7,192 bases of DNA from Gp6-AA40 sp035649395 (GCA_035649395.1 DASRJR010000528.1:1-7192), one strand, 5' to 3'. Shown: positions 1-6,429, counted from the stretch's first letter. Notes: generated from the sequence alone by a model not told the origin. Translations and numbers: made by a program.

Positions 1-3000
1 GAAGGCGGCCGTGTTGAACCAGCGATCGGTTGTCCGCTGGTCAGCGGGCAGGGTTGGATCACCAACGAGGTTTGGCCGCTGTGTCGTGAAGCCGGCATAG
101 CCAAGCAAGTTTTGCTGCGTCACGGCGACCGGCATCCCGGATTGCAGCGTCATCACCGCTGCGACGCTCCAGTCCTTCGCCAGCGCGCGCAGTACGCTGC
201 CCCCGCCGGCTCGGTCGAATGGAAGGTCCCACACCACCGACGCACCAAAATAGTGGGGAATATCACCAGTTGAATAGTCGCGGTCGCGCTCCAGGTTATG
301 GCTGTCTGCGACGGCGGCATTCGTCAGCGGGCCCGTCAGAATCGACGCGTCGAACACGGATGACGCGATGTCGGTCAGCTTCGAGCGGGTATACGCGGCG
401 GAGTAGGTCAGGCCGCGCGACATGCGCTGACGAATGCTGAACGAGATCCCCTGGTAGTTCGTGGTGCCGACATTGTTTCGATAGAAGCTGACCGCCGTGT
501 ACTCCGGAAAGGGTTTCAGGAGCTGCGCCCTGCTGATCGTCGGGTCGCCGAGCGAAGACGACCGAGGAATCGTCCCGAAAAACGGGTTGTCAACCCTCTG
601 GACGAGCGCGCGGCCGAGCCTCAGCTGGTCCTCCGTCAACTGATTGATGTTGCTGTCCGGGATCCCGATGTTCGTGATCTTCGATCCGAGGTACGAGACT
701 TCGACGACCGTGTTCGTCGTCAATTCGCGCTGGACCGACACGTTCCACTGTTGCGCGTAGCCAGAACCGAGGTCCGGGTCGACGGTGAAGACGCCTTGAC
801 CGAGGCCGGCAGTTGGTGTCGCCCCGACTGGTGTGACGGTCGGCCCGTTCTTCAACACGAAGGCTGGTGTGATGTTGTCGATCGTTCGGAGCGTGACGTT
901 CTGCAGGAATGGAAACGTCGGCGTGGTGAAGGGCGTGGTGAGCCCTGCCATCTCGATCCAGACCTTGGCGTAGCCCGAACTGATGATCGTGCTGTTCGTC
1001 AGACGATAGACGGCGCCAAAGCGCGGACCGAAGTTGTTCTTCTTGAGCGGCCGAACTGGCTCCGTGCCGGGATATTCGAGCTGCCTGGTCTGCAGATTGA
1101 ATACGGCGGTTTGGCCGTTGATCTCGGTGGATGGGAAGTTCAGCGTGTATCGAAGCCCCGGATTGAACGTCAGGCGCTCGGACACCTTCCAGTCGTCCTG
1201 AATGAAGTACTCCTGGAAGTGTGCGCGCTCCTGTATCTGCTCCTGCTGGAGATCAGTGGCGAAGTTTTGCACCTGCCCCAGCAGGAAGCTCGCGAACGCG
1301 TTGCCAGTGTTCGCGACGCCGGGCAGATCCGTTCCGAGGGTGGTGAACGCAAACGATCCGGTCGGCGCAGGGGGTTGGATCACGTTGAGCCGCTCCCAGC
1401 GCCAGTCGAGTCCCATTTTCACGGTGTGCCGGCTTTTCACCCAAGTCAGCGAATCGGCAATCTCGGTCACGCTGGTGCTGAAGTCCGAGGCGGTGTTCGT
1501 CGGGGATCCAAGCTGCTGGTAGCCGCTTGGCGCGATCATCGGCAGCGTGTTGGGGAATCTCGCGTTTGCCGGGATGCCGGGAATGTTCAGCGCGGCCCCC
1601 GCCGGCGACGACAATGACACTGCGCTTCGCTCGACGGATCGACGTGTGTCTCCGATCCGTACTTCGTTCAGGACGTTGGTCGAAAAGGTGTGCTGATAGT
1701 TCGATGCGAACGCCCACCCCTTCGTGTCTTGCGGACCAACGGACACGCTGCCGGCCAGAATGGTCCCGCTCCCGTCCGGAAAGGCGGTCACGGGTTCGGC
1801 GTGACCTCGAAAGAACGTCAACCGTCCAAACGCCTGATCCCGTCCGGTTGCGAACGCATGATCGATCCGGATATCGCCCTGATCCTGATCGTCGATTTCG
1901 TTGGCCGTCCGGGTGTAGTTGTTCGCGGTCGCGGTGTTGGTCGGGAGGGGATAACGCTCGAGCAGCGCCAGGGCGACCGGATCCATGGCGCTTCTCGGAA
2001 TGGTGTTGTCGGGAAACTGCTGACGCGTGTTCCCGACCGTCGTCGTCGGATCGTAGATGTTCTGCTGGAACACACCTGACCGCTCGGCCAGGGTCGGCAC
2101 GTTCGACGTCACCGTTCGGCCGATGCTTTGTCGTTGACCCTGATAGTCCGCGAAGAAGAAAGTGCGGTCCTTGACGAGTGGCCCTCCGAGCATGCCGCCG
2201 TACTGATTCCGGCGATAGTCTGGTTTCACCGGATTGCTGCGCTGGAAGTAGTTGCGGGCATTCAGATGCTCGTTGCGGAAGAATTCGAACACGTTACCGT
2301 GAAAGGCATTGCCCCCTGACTTGGTGGTGAGATTGACCACGCCGCCATTGAAACGCCCGAATTCGGCCGGTGGGCTATTGCTCTCGATCTTGAACTCCTG
2401 GATCGCGTCGATCACGGGGTAGAACGCCACCTGCCCAGGCTCCGGCTGCAGCACCGAGATGCCGTCGAAGAGGTACTCGTTCGTGCGGGGCCTCCCGCCG
2501 TTGATGCGAGGCAGGACGGAATTGGGCGGCAGCGCGACGCCAGGGACGATCGAGGCGAGCATGATGAACAGGCGGCCGTTCAGCGGCAGCTGCACCACCT
2601 GCTCGTTCTCGACGACCATCCCGAGACTCGCGGTCTCCACTCGCACCACCGGCGCGTCTGCGACGACCGTCACCTTTTCTCGCAGATCGCCGACGGTGAG
2701 ATCGAAATCGACGCGCGCCTTTTCACCGGTCGCGAGACGAACGCCCTCGCGCCGGACCGATTTGAATCCGGAGAGCTCGACATCGAGGCGGTACTCACCA
2801 GGCGACAGGCTGGCGACCGTGTAGATGCCTTCCCCTGTGGACACGGCAACTCGCTGCAGATTCGTGCGCGTGTCTGTGACGGTAATGGTCGCGCCGGGAA
2901 CGGCGGCCCCCGCCTGGTCCTTCACGCGCCCGGTGATTTCACCGGCGGCTGTCTGGGCGCGAGCGGGCAGTACCGCAACGCACCATATCCAGGCGAGCGT

Positions 3001-3033
3001 GAGACACACGGAAACCGATTCGCGGCGAGGCAT
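1..3033 (-). CDS. TonB-dependent receptor, Oar-like, with N-terminal carboxypeptidase-regulatory-like domain (3' end outside window)
   Basis: An uninterrupted reading frame of 1011 codons runs on the minus strand from ATG at 3033 off the left edge, so the C-terminus is missing. Residues 1-27 look like a signal peptide (basic MPRRES, hydrophobic core, then ARA before Gln27). Residues about 30-112 form a carboxypeptidase-regulatory-like beta-sandwich (GEITGRVKDQAGAAVPGATI, then LSPGEYRLDVELSGF). A plug follows from about 115 (EKVTVVADAP, QLPLNGR at 149-154, YLFDGISV, PPAEFGRFNGGVVNLTTKSG), then a long beta-barrel region with typical segments such as GNVFEFFRNEHLNARNYF, RRNQYGGMLGGPLVKDRTFF, and RWFNTAAF near the window edge. 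Known members sit in the outer membrane and use TonB energy to import bulky or scarce substrates, often unidentified. No substrate can be read from the sequence. The gene follows modC by 74 bp on the same strand and has its own promoter and an operator-like repeat shared with modA, so a link to molybdenum uptake is inferred. No clear Shine-Dalgarno precedes the ATG. Confidence 0.93.
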   Translation of the reverse strand, partial: MPRRESVSVCLTLAWIWCVAVLPARAQTAAGEITGRVKDQAGAAVPGATITVTDTRTNLQRVAVSTGEGIYTVASLSPGEYRLDVELSGFKSVRREGVRLATGEKARVDFDLTVGDLREKVTVVADAPVVRVETASLGMVVENEQVVQLPLNGRLFIMLASIVPGVALPPNSVLPRINGGRPRTNEYLFDGISVLQPEPGQVAFYPVIDAIQEFKIESNSPPAEFGRFNGGVVNLTTKSGGNAFHGNVFEFFRNEHLNARNYFQRSNPVKPDYRRNQYGGMLGGPLVKDRTFFFADYQGQRQSIGRTVTSNVPTLAERSGVFQQNIYDPTTTVGNTRQQFPDNTIPRSAMDPVALALLERYPLPTNTATANNYTRTANEIDDQDQGDIRIDHAFATGRDQAFGRLTFFRGHAEPVTAFPDGSGTILAGSVSVGPQDTKGWAFASNYQHTFSTNVLNEVRIGDTRRSVERSAVSLSSPAGAALNIPGIPANARFPNTLPMIAPSGYQQLGSPTNTASDFSTSVTEIADSLTWVKSRHTVKMGLDWRWERLNVIQPPAPTGSFAFTTLGTDLPGVANTGNAFASFLLGQVQNFATDLQQEQIQERAHFQEYFIQDDWKVSERLTFNPGLRYTLNFPSTEINGQTAVFNLQTRQLEYPGTEPVRPLKKNNFGPRFGAVYRLTNSTIISSGYAKVWIEMAGLTTPFTTPTFPFLQNVTLRTIDNITPAFVLKNGPTVTPVGATPTAGLGQGVFTVDPDLGSGYAQQWNVSVQRELTTNTVVEVSYLGSKITNIGIPDSNINQLTEDQLRLGRALVQRVDNPFFGTIPRSSSLGDPTISRAQLLKPFPEYTAVSFYRNNVGTTNYQGISFSIRQRMSRGLTYSAAYTRSKLTDIASSVFDASILTGPLTNAAVADSHNLERDRDYSTGDIPHYFGASVVWDLPFDRAGGGSVLRALAKDWSVAAVMTLQSGMPVAVTQQNLLGYAGFTTQRPNLVGDPTLPADQRTTDRWFNTAAF

Positions 3034-3048
3034 ACGGATCGGCTTGAA

Positions 3049-3077
3049 ACTGTAGCTTGTATTGAGTCGGTGATCAA
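3049..3077 (-). promoter_or_regulatory. Putative sigma-70-type promoter of the TonB-dependent receptor gene
   Basis: Reading the minus strand, TTGATC (3077-3072) and TACAGT (3054-3049) are separated by exactly 17 bp. They match the -35 and -10 consensus at 5 of 6 and 4 of 6 positions. The geometry is identical to that of the modA promoter (TTGATA, 17 bp, TAGAGT). A start near 3042 would leave only about 9 nt before the ATG at 3033, so the transcript would be nearly leaderless or the real start lies elsewhere. This is predicted by eye only. Confidence 0.45.
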
Positions 3078-3097
3078 ATCGGCTTAATTCGACTCAA
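3062..3097. promoter_or_regulatory. Perfect 8-bp inverted repeat, likely operator over the receptor promoter
   Basis: TTGAGTCG (3062-3069) and CGACTCAA (3090-3097) form a perfect inverted repeat with a 20-bp centre. One arm lies in the -35/-10 spacer and the other just upstream of the -35 element. The centre contains ATCAAATCG (3073-3081), which also occurs in the modA promoter. The AGTCG and CGACT cores start 25 bp apart here and in front of modA. There is no T-tract, so a terminator for modC is less likely than a protein-binding site. Assignment to the Mop-domain regulator encoded at 5802 is an inference. Confidence 0.5.
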
Positions 3098-3107
3098 CAG
3101 GTCTCGT

Positions 3108-4217
3108 CTAGTGGGGATTCGTCTCCGGCGCGAGCAGGTCGATGGAGACCGATTTGATCAGCGCATGCAGATGACAGCCGGCCTTGACGTTCAGTTTGAC
3201 GATGGCATCTCGTGTCACTTCGGCGAGCAGCATCAATCGTCCGACCGTCACTTGAACGATGACCACCTCGAGGGACGGATCGTCGTGAATCGCCGACACG
3301 GTGCCGGACAACACATTGTGAAGGCTGAGCCCGGTCGGCGCGCTCGTCGCCAGGATGACTTCGCGCGCCGGAATACGCACACGGACAACCGTCGTCGCGG
3401 CGAGATGGCGGGCGGGTGCGAGCAGCGTGCCGCCATCGAACGTCAGCGCGACGAGGCCACGTTCGGTATCGACGTGACTGACCGTTGCCTCGAAGACGCT
3501 GCCAAGCCCGACCGATTCATGCAACCAGGACAGGTCGGGCCGACTCATGAGCGCCGATAACGGGCCATACGCAACCGACCGGCCGCGGTCCAGCATCAAC
3601 ACGTGCGTCGCGAGGCGTAAGACGTCCTCGAAATCGTGAGTCACGAGAATCATCGGCACGTGCAGCGTGCGGCGCAGGTGGTCGACCTCGCTCTGCAGAC
3701 GTCGTCGAACCGCACGATCGATCGCCGCGAACGGTTCGTCCAGCAGGAGTACGGCGGGTTCGCGCGCGAGCGCTCGGGCGAGCGCGACGCGCTGCCGTTC
3801 ACCGCCGGACAATGCGCGTGGTCGCTTCGCGGCGTGCTCGGCCAGGTGGACGGCATCGAGCAGCTCCTGTGCCCTGGACCGCCGCGCCGCTCGCGGGAGA
3901 TGGCCGAGCGCTGTTATCACGTTGCCCAGAGCCGTGAGATGCGGGAACAGCGCGTACTCCTGGAACACGAACCCAACCGCCCGTTGGTGGGGCGGCCACG
4001 ATACCCCCGCAGTCGTGTCCGTCCACGTGTCGGCCCCCGATTGCACGCGGCCGTACGCCGGCTGCGCGATTCCGGCGATTGCCCGCAGAATCGTCGTCTT
4101 GCCACTCCCGGACGGCCCGAAGATCGCCAGCACATCACCGGGGTCGCAGCTGAATTCGACATCGAGAGGGATGGGACCGTCCTGACGCAGGACGACGGCA
4201 AGGCTGCGTTCAGGCAC
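3108..4217 (-). CDS. modC: Molybdate ABC transporter ATP-binding protein ModC
   Basis: This 369-residue ATPase powers molybdate import at the cytoplasmic face of ModB. All ABC motifs are present: Walker A GPSGSGKT (34-41), Q-loop Gln86 in VFQEYALFPH, signature LSGGERQ (136-142), Walker B AVLLLDEP (155-162) with Glu161 as the expected catalytic base, and switch His194 in LVTHDFED. The C-terminal part (about 295-360, starting LSLHNVLSGTVSAI) is a Mop/TOBE domain, which in the ModC family binds oxyanion and regulates transport. That domain and the position after modA and modB separate it from sulfate or other ATPases. Length is normal for ModC (about 350). The start is GTG at 4217, which overlaps the modB stop by 8 nt (GTGCCTGA), indicating translational coupling. 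The stop is TAG at 3108-3110. Confidence 0.95.
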   Translation of the reverse strand: MPERSLAVVLRQDGPIPLDVEFSCDPGDVLAIFGPSGSGKTTILRAIAGIAQPAYGRVQSGADTWTDTTAGVSWPPHQRAVGFVFQEYALFPHLTALGNVITALGHLPRAARRSRAQELLDAVHLAEHAAKRPRALSGGERQRVALARALAREPAVLLLDEPFAAIDRAVRRRLQSEVDHLRRTLHVPMILVTHDFEDVLRLATHVLMLDRGRSVAYGPLSALMSRPDLSWLHESVGLGSVFEATVSHVDTERGLVALTFDGGTLLAPARHLAATTVVRVRIPAREVILATSAPTGLSLHNVLSGTVSAIHDDPSLEVVIVQVTVGRLMLLAEVTRDAIVKLNVKAGCHLHALIKSVSIDLLAPETNPH

Positions 4218-4878
4218 GACGCGAGCCTATCTGCCGCGACAGCGTCGTCGTGGTCATCAGCGTGACCACGGCGACGACGAGCAGCGTCGCCGCCATCACA
4301 CCGGCGCTGCGATCGTCGAACGCCTGCATCCGGTCGTAGATCGCGATGCTGAGCGTTCTGGTCTCGCCCGGCAGATTGCCTCCGACCATCAGCACGACGC
4401 CAAACTCACCGAGGGTATGGGCAAATGTGAGGATGGCCGCCGTCAGCACGCTGGGCCACGCCAGCGGCAGCTCGATCCGTTGAAAACGCTGCCACGGCGT
4501 CAGGCCGCAGCAGGCGGCGGCGTCGCGGACGTCTGACGGAATGGCTTCGAAGCCACGCTGAATTGGTTGGACGACGAATGGGATGTTGGCGATCGCCGAG
4601 GCGAACAACAGTCCTTCAAATGAGAATGGCAACGTCTGCCCGACGACGGCTTGAAAGGCCCGACCGAGTGGCGACCGCGCGCCGAACGTGACGAGCAGGT
4701 AAAACCCGAGCACGGTTGGCGGGAGCACCAGCGGCACCGTGACCAGTGCTTCGACGAGCAGCTTGCCGCGGAACTGGCGGTACGCGAGCACGCGGCCGAA
4801 CCAGATTCCGAAGGGGAGCAGGACGAGGATCGTGCCCACCCCCAGCCACAGGGATACGCGAAGGGCCGACCAATCCAT
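4210..4878 (-). CDS. modB: Molybdate ABC transporter permease ModB
   Basis: This 222-residue integral membrane protein forms the molybdate channel in the inner membrane. Hydrophobic segments appear at about 10-30, 43-65, 88-105, 142-165 and 192-212, in line with the five-helix ModB topology. The cytoplasmic EAA loop that docks with ModC is at about 111-145 (EAIPSDVRDAAACCGL, then RIELPLAWPSVL). The stretch GEFGVVLMVGGNLPG (157-171), followed by TRTLSIAIYD, is characteristic of the ModB/CysT permease group and fits ModB here. The ATG at 4878 lies 6 nt after the modA stop, and the end overlaps modC by 8 nt, so the three genes are one transcript. No strong Shine-Dalgarno is seen, which suits translational coupling to modA. 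Length is normal for the family. Confidence 0.95.
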   Translation of the reverse strand: MDWSALRVSLWLGVGTILVLLPFGIWFGRVLAYRQFRGKLLVEALVTVPLVLPPTVLGFYLLVTFGARSPLGRAFQAVVGQTLPFSFEGLLFASAIANIPFVVQPIQRGFEAIPSDVRDAAACCGLTPWQRFQRIELPLAWPSVLTAAILTFAHTLGEFGVVLMVGGNLPGETRTLSIAIYDRMQAFDDRSAGVMAATLLVVAVVTLMTTTTLSRQIGSRRA

Positions 4879-4884
4879 GCGTGG

Positions 4885-5667
4885 CTATTGTGGCACCGCG
4901 TAGCCGTGCTTCCGGAAGATCGATTGCGCCGCGTCACTGAGGACGTATTGGTAGAACTGCGTCGCCGTCGGACTCGAGCGCTTCAAGAGCACCATCCGTT
5001 GGCGCAGGGAAGGATAGTCGGCGTCCGGGATCACGGCATAGGGCCCGCGATCCCCGAAGTCCGGTGCGCGCACCAGGGAATACGCGATCAGTCCGCCAAC
5101 CGCATTGCCGGTGGTGGCGAATTGGGCGGCCTGGGCGATGGTGTCGCCGAGCACGAGCCGTGGTCGAATGGCGTCCCACAAGCCACGCTTCCGCAGGACC
5201 GCTTCCGCGGCTTTGCCATACGGCGCGACGTCGGGGTTGGCGATCGCGAAGCGGCTCACACCGCCGGCCTTTGCCAGCCGCGACAAACCTTCCAGGCGCG
5301 CATCGACCATCAGGGGCGACCCCTTCGGCGCGAAGAGCACCAGTCGGCCGACGGCATACACGGCGCCCGGATCGCGCGTCAGTCCCGCGGCGGTCAATTG
5401 ATTTGGAAACTCCTCGTCTGCTGCCAGAAACACTTCGAATGGCGCGCCGTCTCGAATCTGGCGCGTCAGCGTTCCAGAAGCCCCGAACACCAGCTCGACC
5501 CGCTTCCCATGTGCGCGAGCGAACGCGTCGGCGATCTCCTTCAATGCAAAATTGAGGTTCGCCGCCGCCGCAATCGTCGGCGGCTTCTGCGCAGTGCTCA
5601 GTGCCGGCCAGGCGAGGCTGACCACCACGGCCAGCAACAGGAGCACGGAGGTTCGGCGGGCTGTCAT
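4885..5667 (-). CDS. modA: Periplasmic molybdate-binding protein ModA
   Basis: This 260-residue precursor is the periplasmic solute-binding protein that delivers molybdate to ModBC. From the ATG at 5667 it begins with a Sec signal peptide (MTARRTS, a Leu/Val-rich core, then PALSTAQ). The mature part opens with AAAANLNFAL and GASGTLTRQI, where the ModA family places its first oxyanion-contacting residues, followed by GAPFEVFLAADEEFP, IANPDVAPYGKAAEAVL and GDTIAQAAQFATTGNAVGGL. Length matches E. coli ModA (257). The frame stays open to an upstream TTG at 5739, but that extension adds 24 residues before the signal peptide and contains the predicted promoter, so the ATG is preferred. A GAGGG lies 17 nt upstream of the ATG, too far for a normal Shine-Dalgarno, and a 12-bp palindrome (GTCGCCGGCGAC, 5674-5685) sits between them. 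It is the first gene of modABC and divergent from the regulator gene. Confidence 0.94.
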   Translation of the reverse strand: MTARRTSVLLLLAVVVSLAWPALSTAQKPPTIAAAANLNFALKEIADAFARAHGKRVELVFGASGTLTRQIRDGAPFEVFLAADEEFPNQLTAAGLTRDPGAVYAVGRLVLFAPKGSPLMVDARLEGLSRLAKAGGVSRFAIANPDVAPYGKAAEAVLRKRGLWDAIRPRLVLGDTIAQAAQFATTGNAVGGLIAYSLVRAPDFGDRGPYAVIPDADYPSLRQRMVLLKRSSPTATQFYQYVLSDAAQSIFRKHGYAVPQ

Positions 5668-5710
5668 GTGTGCGTCGCCGGCGACCCTCGCAGGGGCCGG
5701 CCGTGTTTTT

Positions 5711-5739
5711 ACTCTACTCTGGAACTCAAGTCGTATCAA
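5711..5739 (-). promoter_or_regulatory. Putative sigma-70-type promoter of modABC
   Basis: On the minus strand, TTGATA (5739-5734) and TAGAGT (5716-5711) are separated by 17 bp and match the -35 and -10 consensus at 5 of 6 and 4 of 6 positions. A transcription start near 5704 would give a leader of about 37 nt to the ATG at 5667, which supports that start codon. The -35 element lies inside the shared block CGATTTGAT and between the two operator arms, as at the receptor promoter. Confidence 0.5.
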
Positions 5740-5760
5740 ATCGATGCGATAATCGACTCA
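5729..5760. promoter_or_regulatory. Likely molybdate-responsive operator in the modA/regulator intergenic region
   Basis: On the plus strand AGTCG (5729-5733) and CGACTCA (5754-5760) are inverted half-sites whose AGTCG and CGACT cores start 25 bp apart, exactly as at 3065 and 3090 before the receptor gene. Between them is ATCAAATCG (5735-5743), also shared, and an internal palindrome ATCG-ATG-CGAT (5740-5750). The site straddles the modA -35 element and covers GATAAT (5748-5753), a possible -10 for the divergent regulator gene. Binding here could therefore control both directions. In E. coli the molybdate-bound ModE represses modABC, so repression when molybdate is plentiful is the expected mode, but that is inferred. 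Confidence 0.5.
5748..5753 (+). promoter_or_regulatory. Possible -10 element of the Mop-domain regulator gene
   Basis: GATAAT matches the -10 consensus at 5 of 6 positions and would start transcription near 5760, leaving a leader of about 41 nt before the ATG at 5802. No good -35 sits 16-18 bp upstream, as expected if the promoter needs an activator or if this call is wrong. It overlaps the operator, which would allow autoregulation. TATGCT at 5769-5774 is a weaker alternative. Confidence 0.25.
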
Positions 5761-5770
5761 CATTGGTCTA

Positions 5771-5783
5771 TGCTGTGACAGCA
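5771..5783. repeat. 13-bp palindrome TGCTGT-G-ACAGCA in front of the regulator gene
   Basis: Two perfect 6-bp arms flank one central base, 18 bp before the regulator start codon. It is unrelated in sequence to the AGTCG/CGACT operator. It could be a second protein-binding site or a small element in the 5' leader of the regulator transcript. No second copy was found in the window. Confidence 0.35.
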
Positions 5784-5801
5784 CGGTAGACTTGGTGTCG
5801 G

Positions 5802-6254
5802 ATGGCGCTCCTGACCGTGAGAACGGCGGCCGAACGGCTCGGCGTCGCGTACTCGACGTTGAAGCGATGGGTGCATACCGGGCATGTGCGGACCAGCCGC
5901 ACTGAGGGCGGACATCATCGCATTTCCGACCACGAGATCGATCGCTTGCTCGCCCGGCAACAACCGGAGGGCCGGCGTCGTCGGAAGGTCATTGATGACG
6001 ACGAGTCGCTGGGCGGCCTGAGCGCGCGGAACCGTCTCCACGGTTTCATCGAGGAGGTGCGCATCGATGGCCTGCTCGCACAAGTTCGCCTGCGCGTCGG
6101 GGATCAGTCGTTGACCGCCGTCATTACGGCTGACGCCGTGCGCGCGCTGAAGCTGCGACGCGGGGATGACGCCCTGGCCATTATCAAATCGACGGAAGTG
6201 ATGATCGCGCGCGCCGGCGGCGCCCCGTCTCAGCGCAAGCGGACGAGAGCCTGA
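5802..6254 (+). CDS. Mop-domain transcriptional regulator with MerR/excisionase-type helix-turn-helix (ModE-like role)
   Basis: This 150-residue protein has two visible parts. Residues about 4-52 form a MerR/excisionase-type helix-turn-helix (LTVRTAAERLGVAYSTLKRW, then TSRTEGGHHRISDHEIDRLL). After a basic linker (about 53-73, with GRRRRK), residues about 74-137 form a single Mop/TOBE domain (SARNRLHGFIEEV, then AVITADAVRALKLRRGDDAL and IIKSTEVMIAR), the fold that binds molybdate or tungstate at subunit interfaces in ModE, ModC and molbindins. Classical E. coli ModE is different: about 262 residues, a winged helix and two Mop domains. With one Mop domain this protein must oligomerise to make complete oxyanion sites. 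The gene is divergent from modA across 134 bp carrying the shared operator, so it is the natural candidate regulator of modABC. ATG 5802 is the first start after an in-frame TAG at 5787, and no strong Shine-Dalgarno is seen. Molybdate-sensing regulation is inferred from domains and context. Confidence 0.88.
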   Translation: MALLTVRTAAERLGVAYSTLKRWVHTGHVRTSRTEGGHHRISDHEIDRLLARQQPEGRRRRKVIDDDESLGGLSARNRLHGFIEEVRIDGLLAQVRLRVGDQSLTAVITADAVRALKLRRGDDALAIIKSTEVMIARAGGAPSQRKRTRA

Positions 6255-6294
6255 GCCCGGGGTCTGACTCAGCCTTCAGCCTTTCCGGGCTTGG
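6251..6294 (+). terminator. Weak candidate hairpin at the end of the regulator gene
   Basis: AGCCCGG (6254-6260) and CCGGGCT (6285-6291) are perfect inverted arms, extendable to about 10 pairs with two G-T wobbles, around a 24-nt loop. The left arm overlaps the stop codon of the regulator gene. There is no following T-tract and the loop is large, so this is at best an atypical terminator, and in GC-rich sequence it may be chance. Confidence 0.2.
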
Positions 6295-6354
6295 CCAAGG
6301 CCTGCCCCAGGCCTGCCCTAAGCCTGTCCCGGGCCTGGCCTATGCTAGCCCCCA
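6289..6354. repeat. Six imperfect tandem repeats with an exact 11-bp period, upstream of selD
   Basis: Units begin at 6289, 6300, 6311, 6322, 6333 and 6344: GCTTGGCCAAG, GCCTGCCCCAG, GCCTGCCCTAA, GCCTGTCCCGG, GCCTGGCCTAT and GCTAGCCCCCA. Positions 1, 2, 5, 7 and 8 are invariant across all six, giving roughly GCCTGSCCCAR. Some units are internally palindromic (CTTGGCCAAG at 6290-6299, CAGGCCTG at 6308-6315), and CCAGGCC (6307-6313) can pair with GGCCTGG (6332-6338). The array lies in the 175-bp gap between the regulator gene and selD. An 11-bp unit would shift frame, and I see no coding use. It could be a replication-slippage minisatellite, a transcript hairpin or a helically phased binding array. 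Confidence 0.7.
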
Positions 6355-6356
6355 GA

Positions 6357-6362
6357 TACAAT
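6357..6362 (+). promoter_or_regulatory. Possible -10 element for selD
   Basis: TACAAT matches the -10 consensus at 5 of 6 positions directly after the 11-bp repeat array. No recognisable -35 lies 16-18 bp upstream, where repeat sequence occupies the space. A start near 6369 would give a leader of about 40-60 nt depending on the selD start codon. Read-through from the regulator gene is the alternative. Confidence 0.2.
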
Positions 6363-6429
6363 CAAACCCATGAAGCCGCGTTCTACGCGCTGAATTCACA
6401 CGCGAAAGTTCATGCAACGGAACGAGGTA

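Noticed and set aside
751..1617. Plus-strand open frame of 288 codons opposite the receptor gene
   Set aside because: It is antisense to an intact, recognisable receptor frame, its translation is Arg/Gly/Glu-rich with no domain, and such frames are expected in GC-rich coding DNA.
3034..3107. Rho-independent terminator after modC
   Set aside because: The inverted repeat has a 20-nt centre, is not GC-rich and has no T-tract; its match to the modA promoter region favours an operator.
5668..5739. Upstream TTG start for modA giving a 24-residue extension
   Set aside because: The extension precedes an otherwise standard signal peptide and contains the predicted -10 element, so it is unlikely to be translated.
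4651..5778. Plus-strand open frame of 375 codons opposite modA and modB
   Set aside because: It runs antisense through two well-identified genes, and the translation has no recognisable motif and a composition typical of a GC shadow frame.
6180..6192. Another ATCAAATCG-like block inside the regulator gene (TATCAAATCGA)
   Set aside because: It lies within codons for the conserved Mop segment IIKST and lacks the AGTCG/CGACT arms at the required spacing.
6370..6393. Seven-codon open frame (MKPRSTR, stop TGA) upstream of selD as a leader peptide
   Set aside because: It is very short, has no Shine-Dalgarno, repeated regulatory codons or attenuator-like stems, and is expected by chance.
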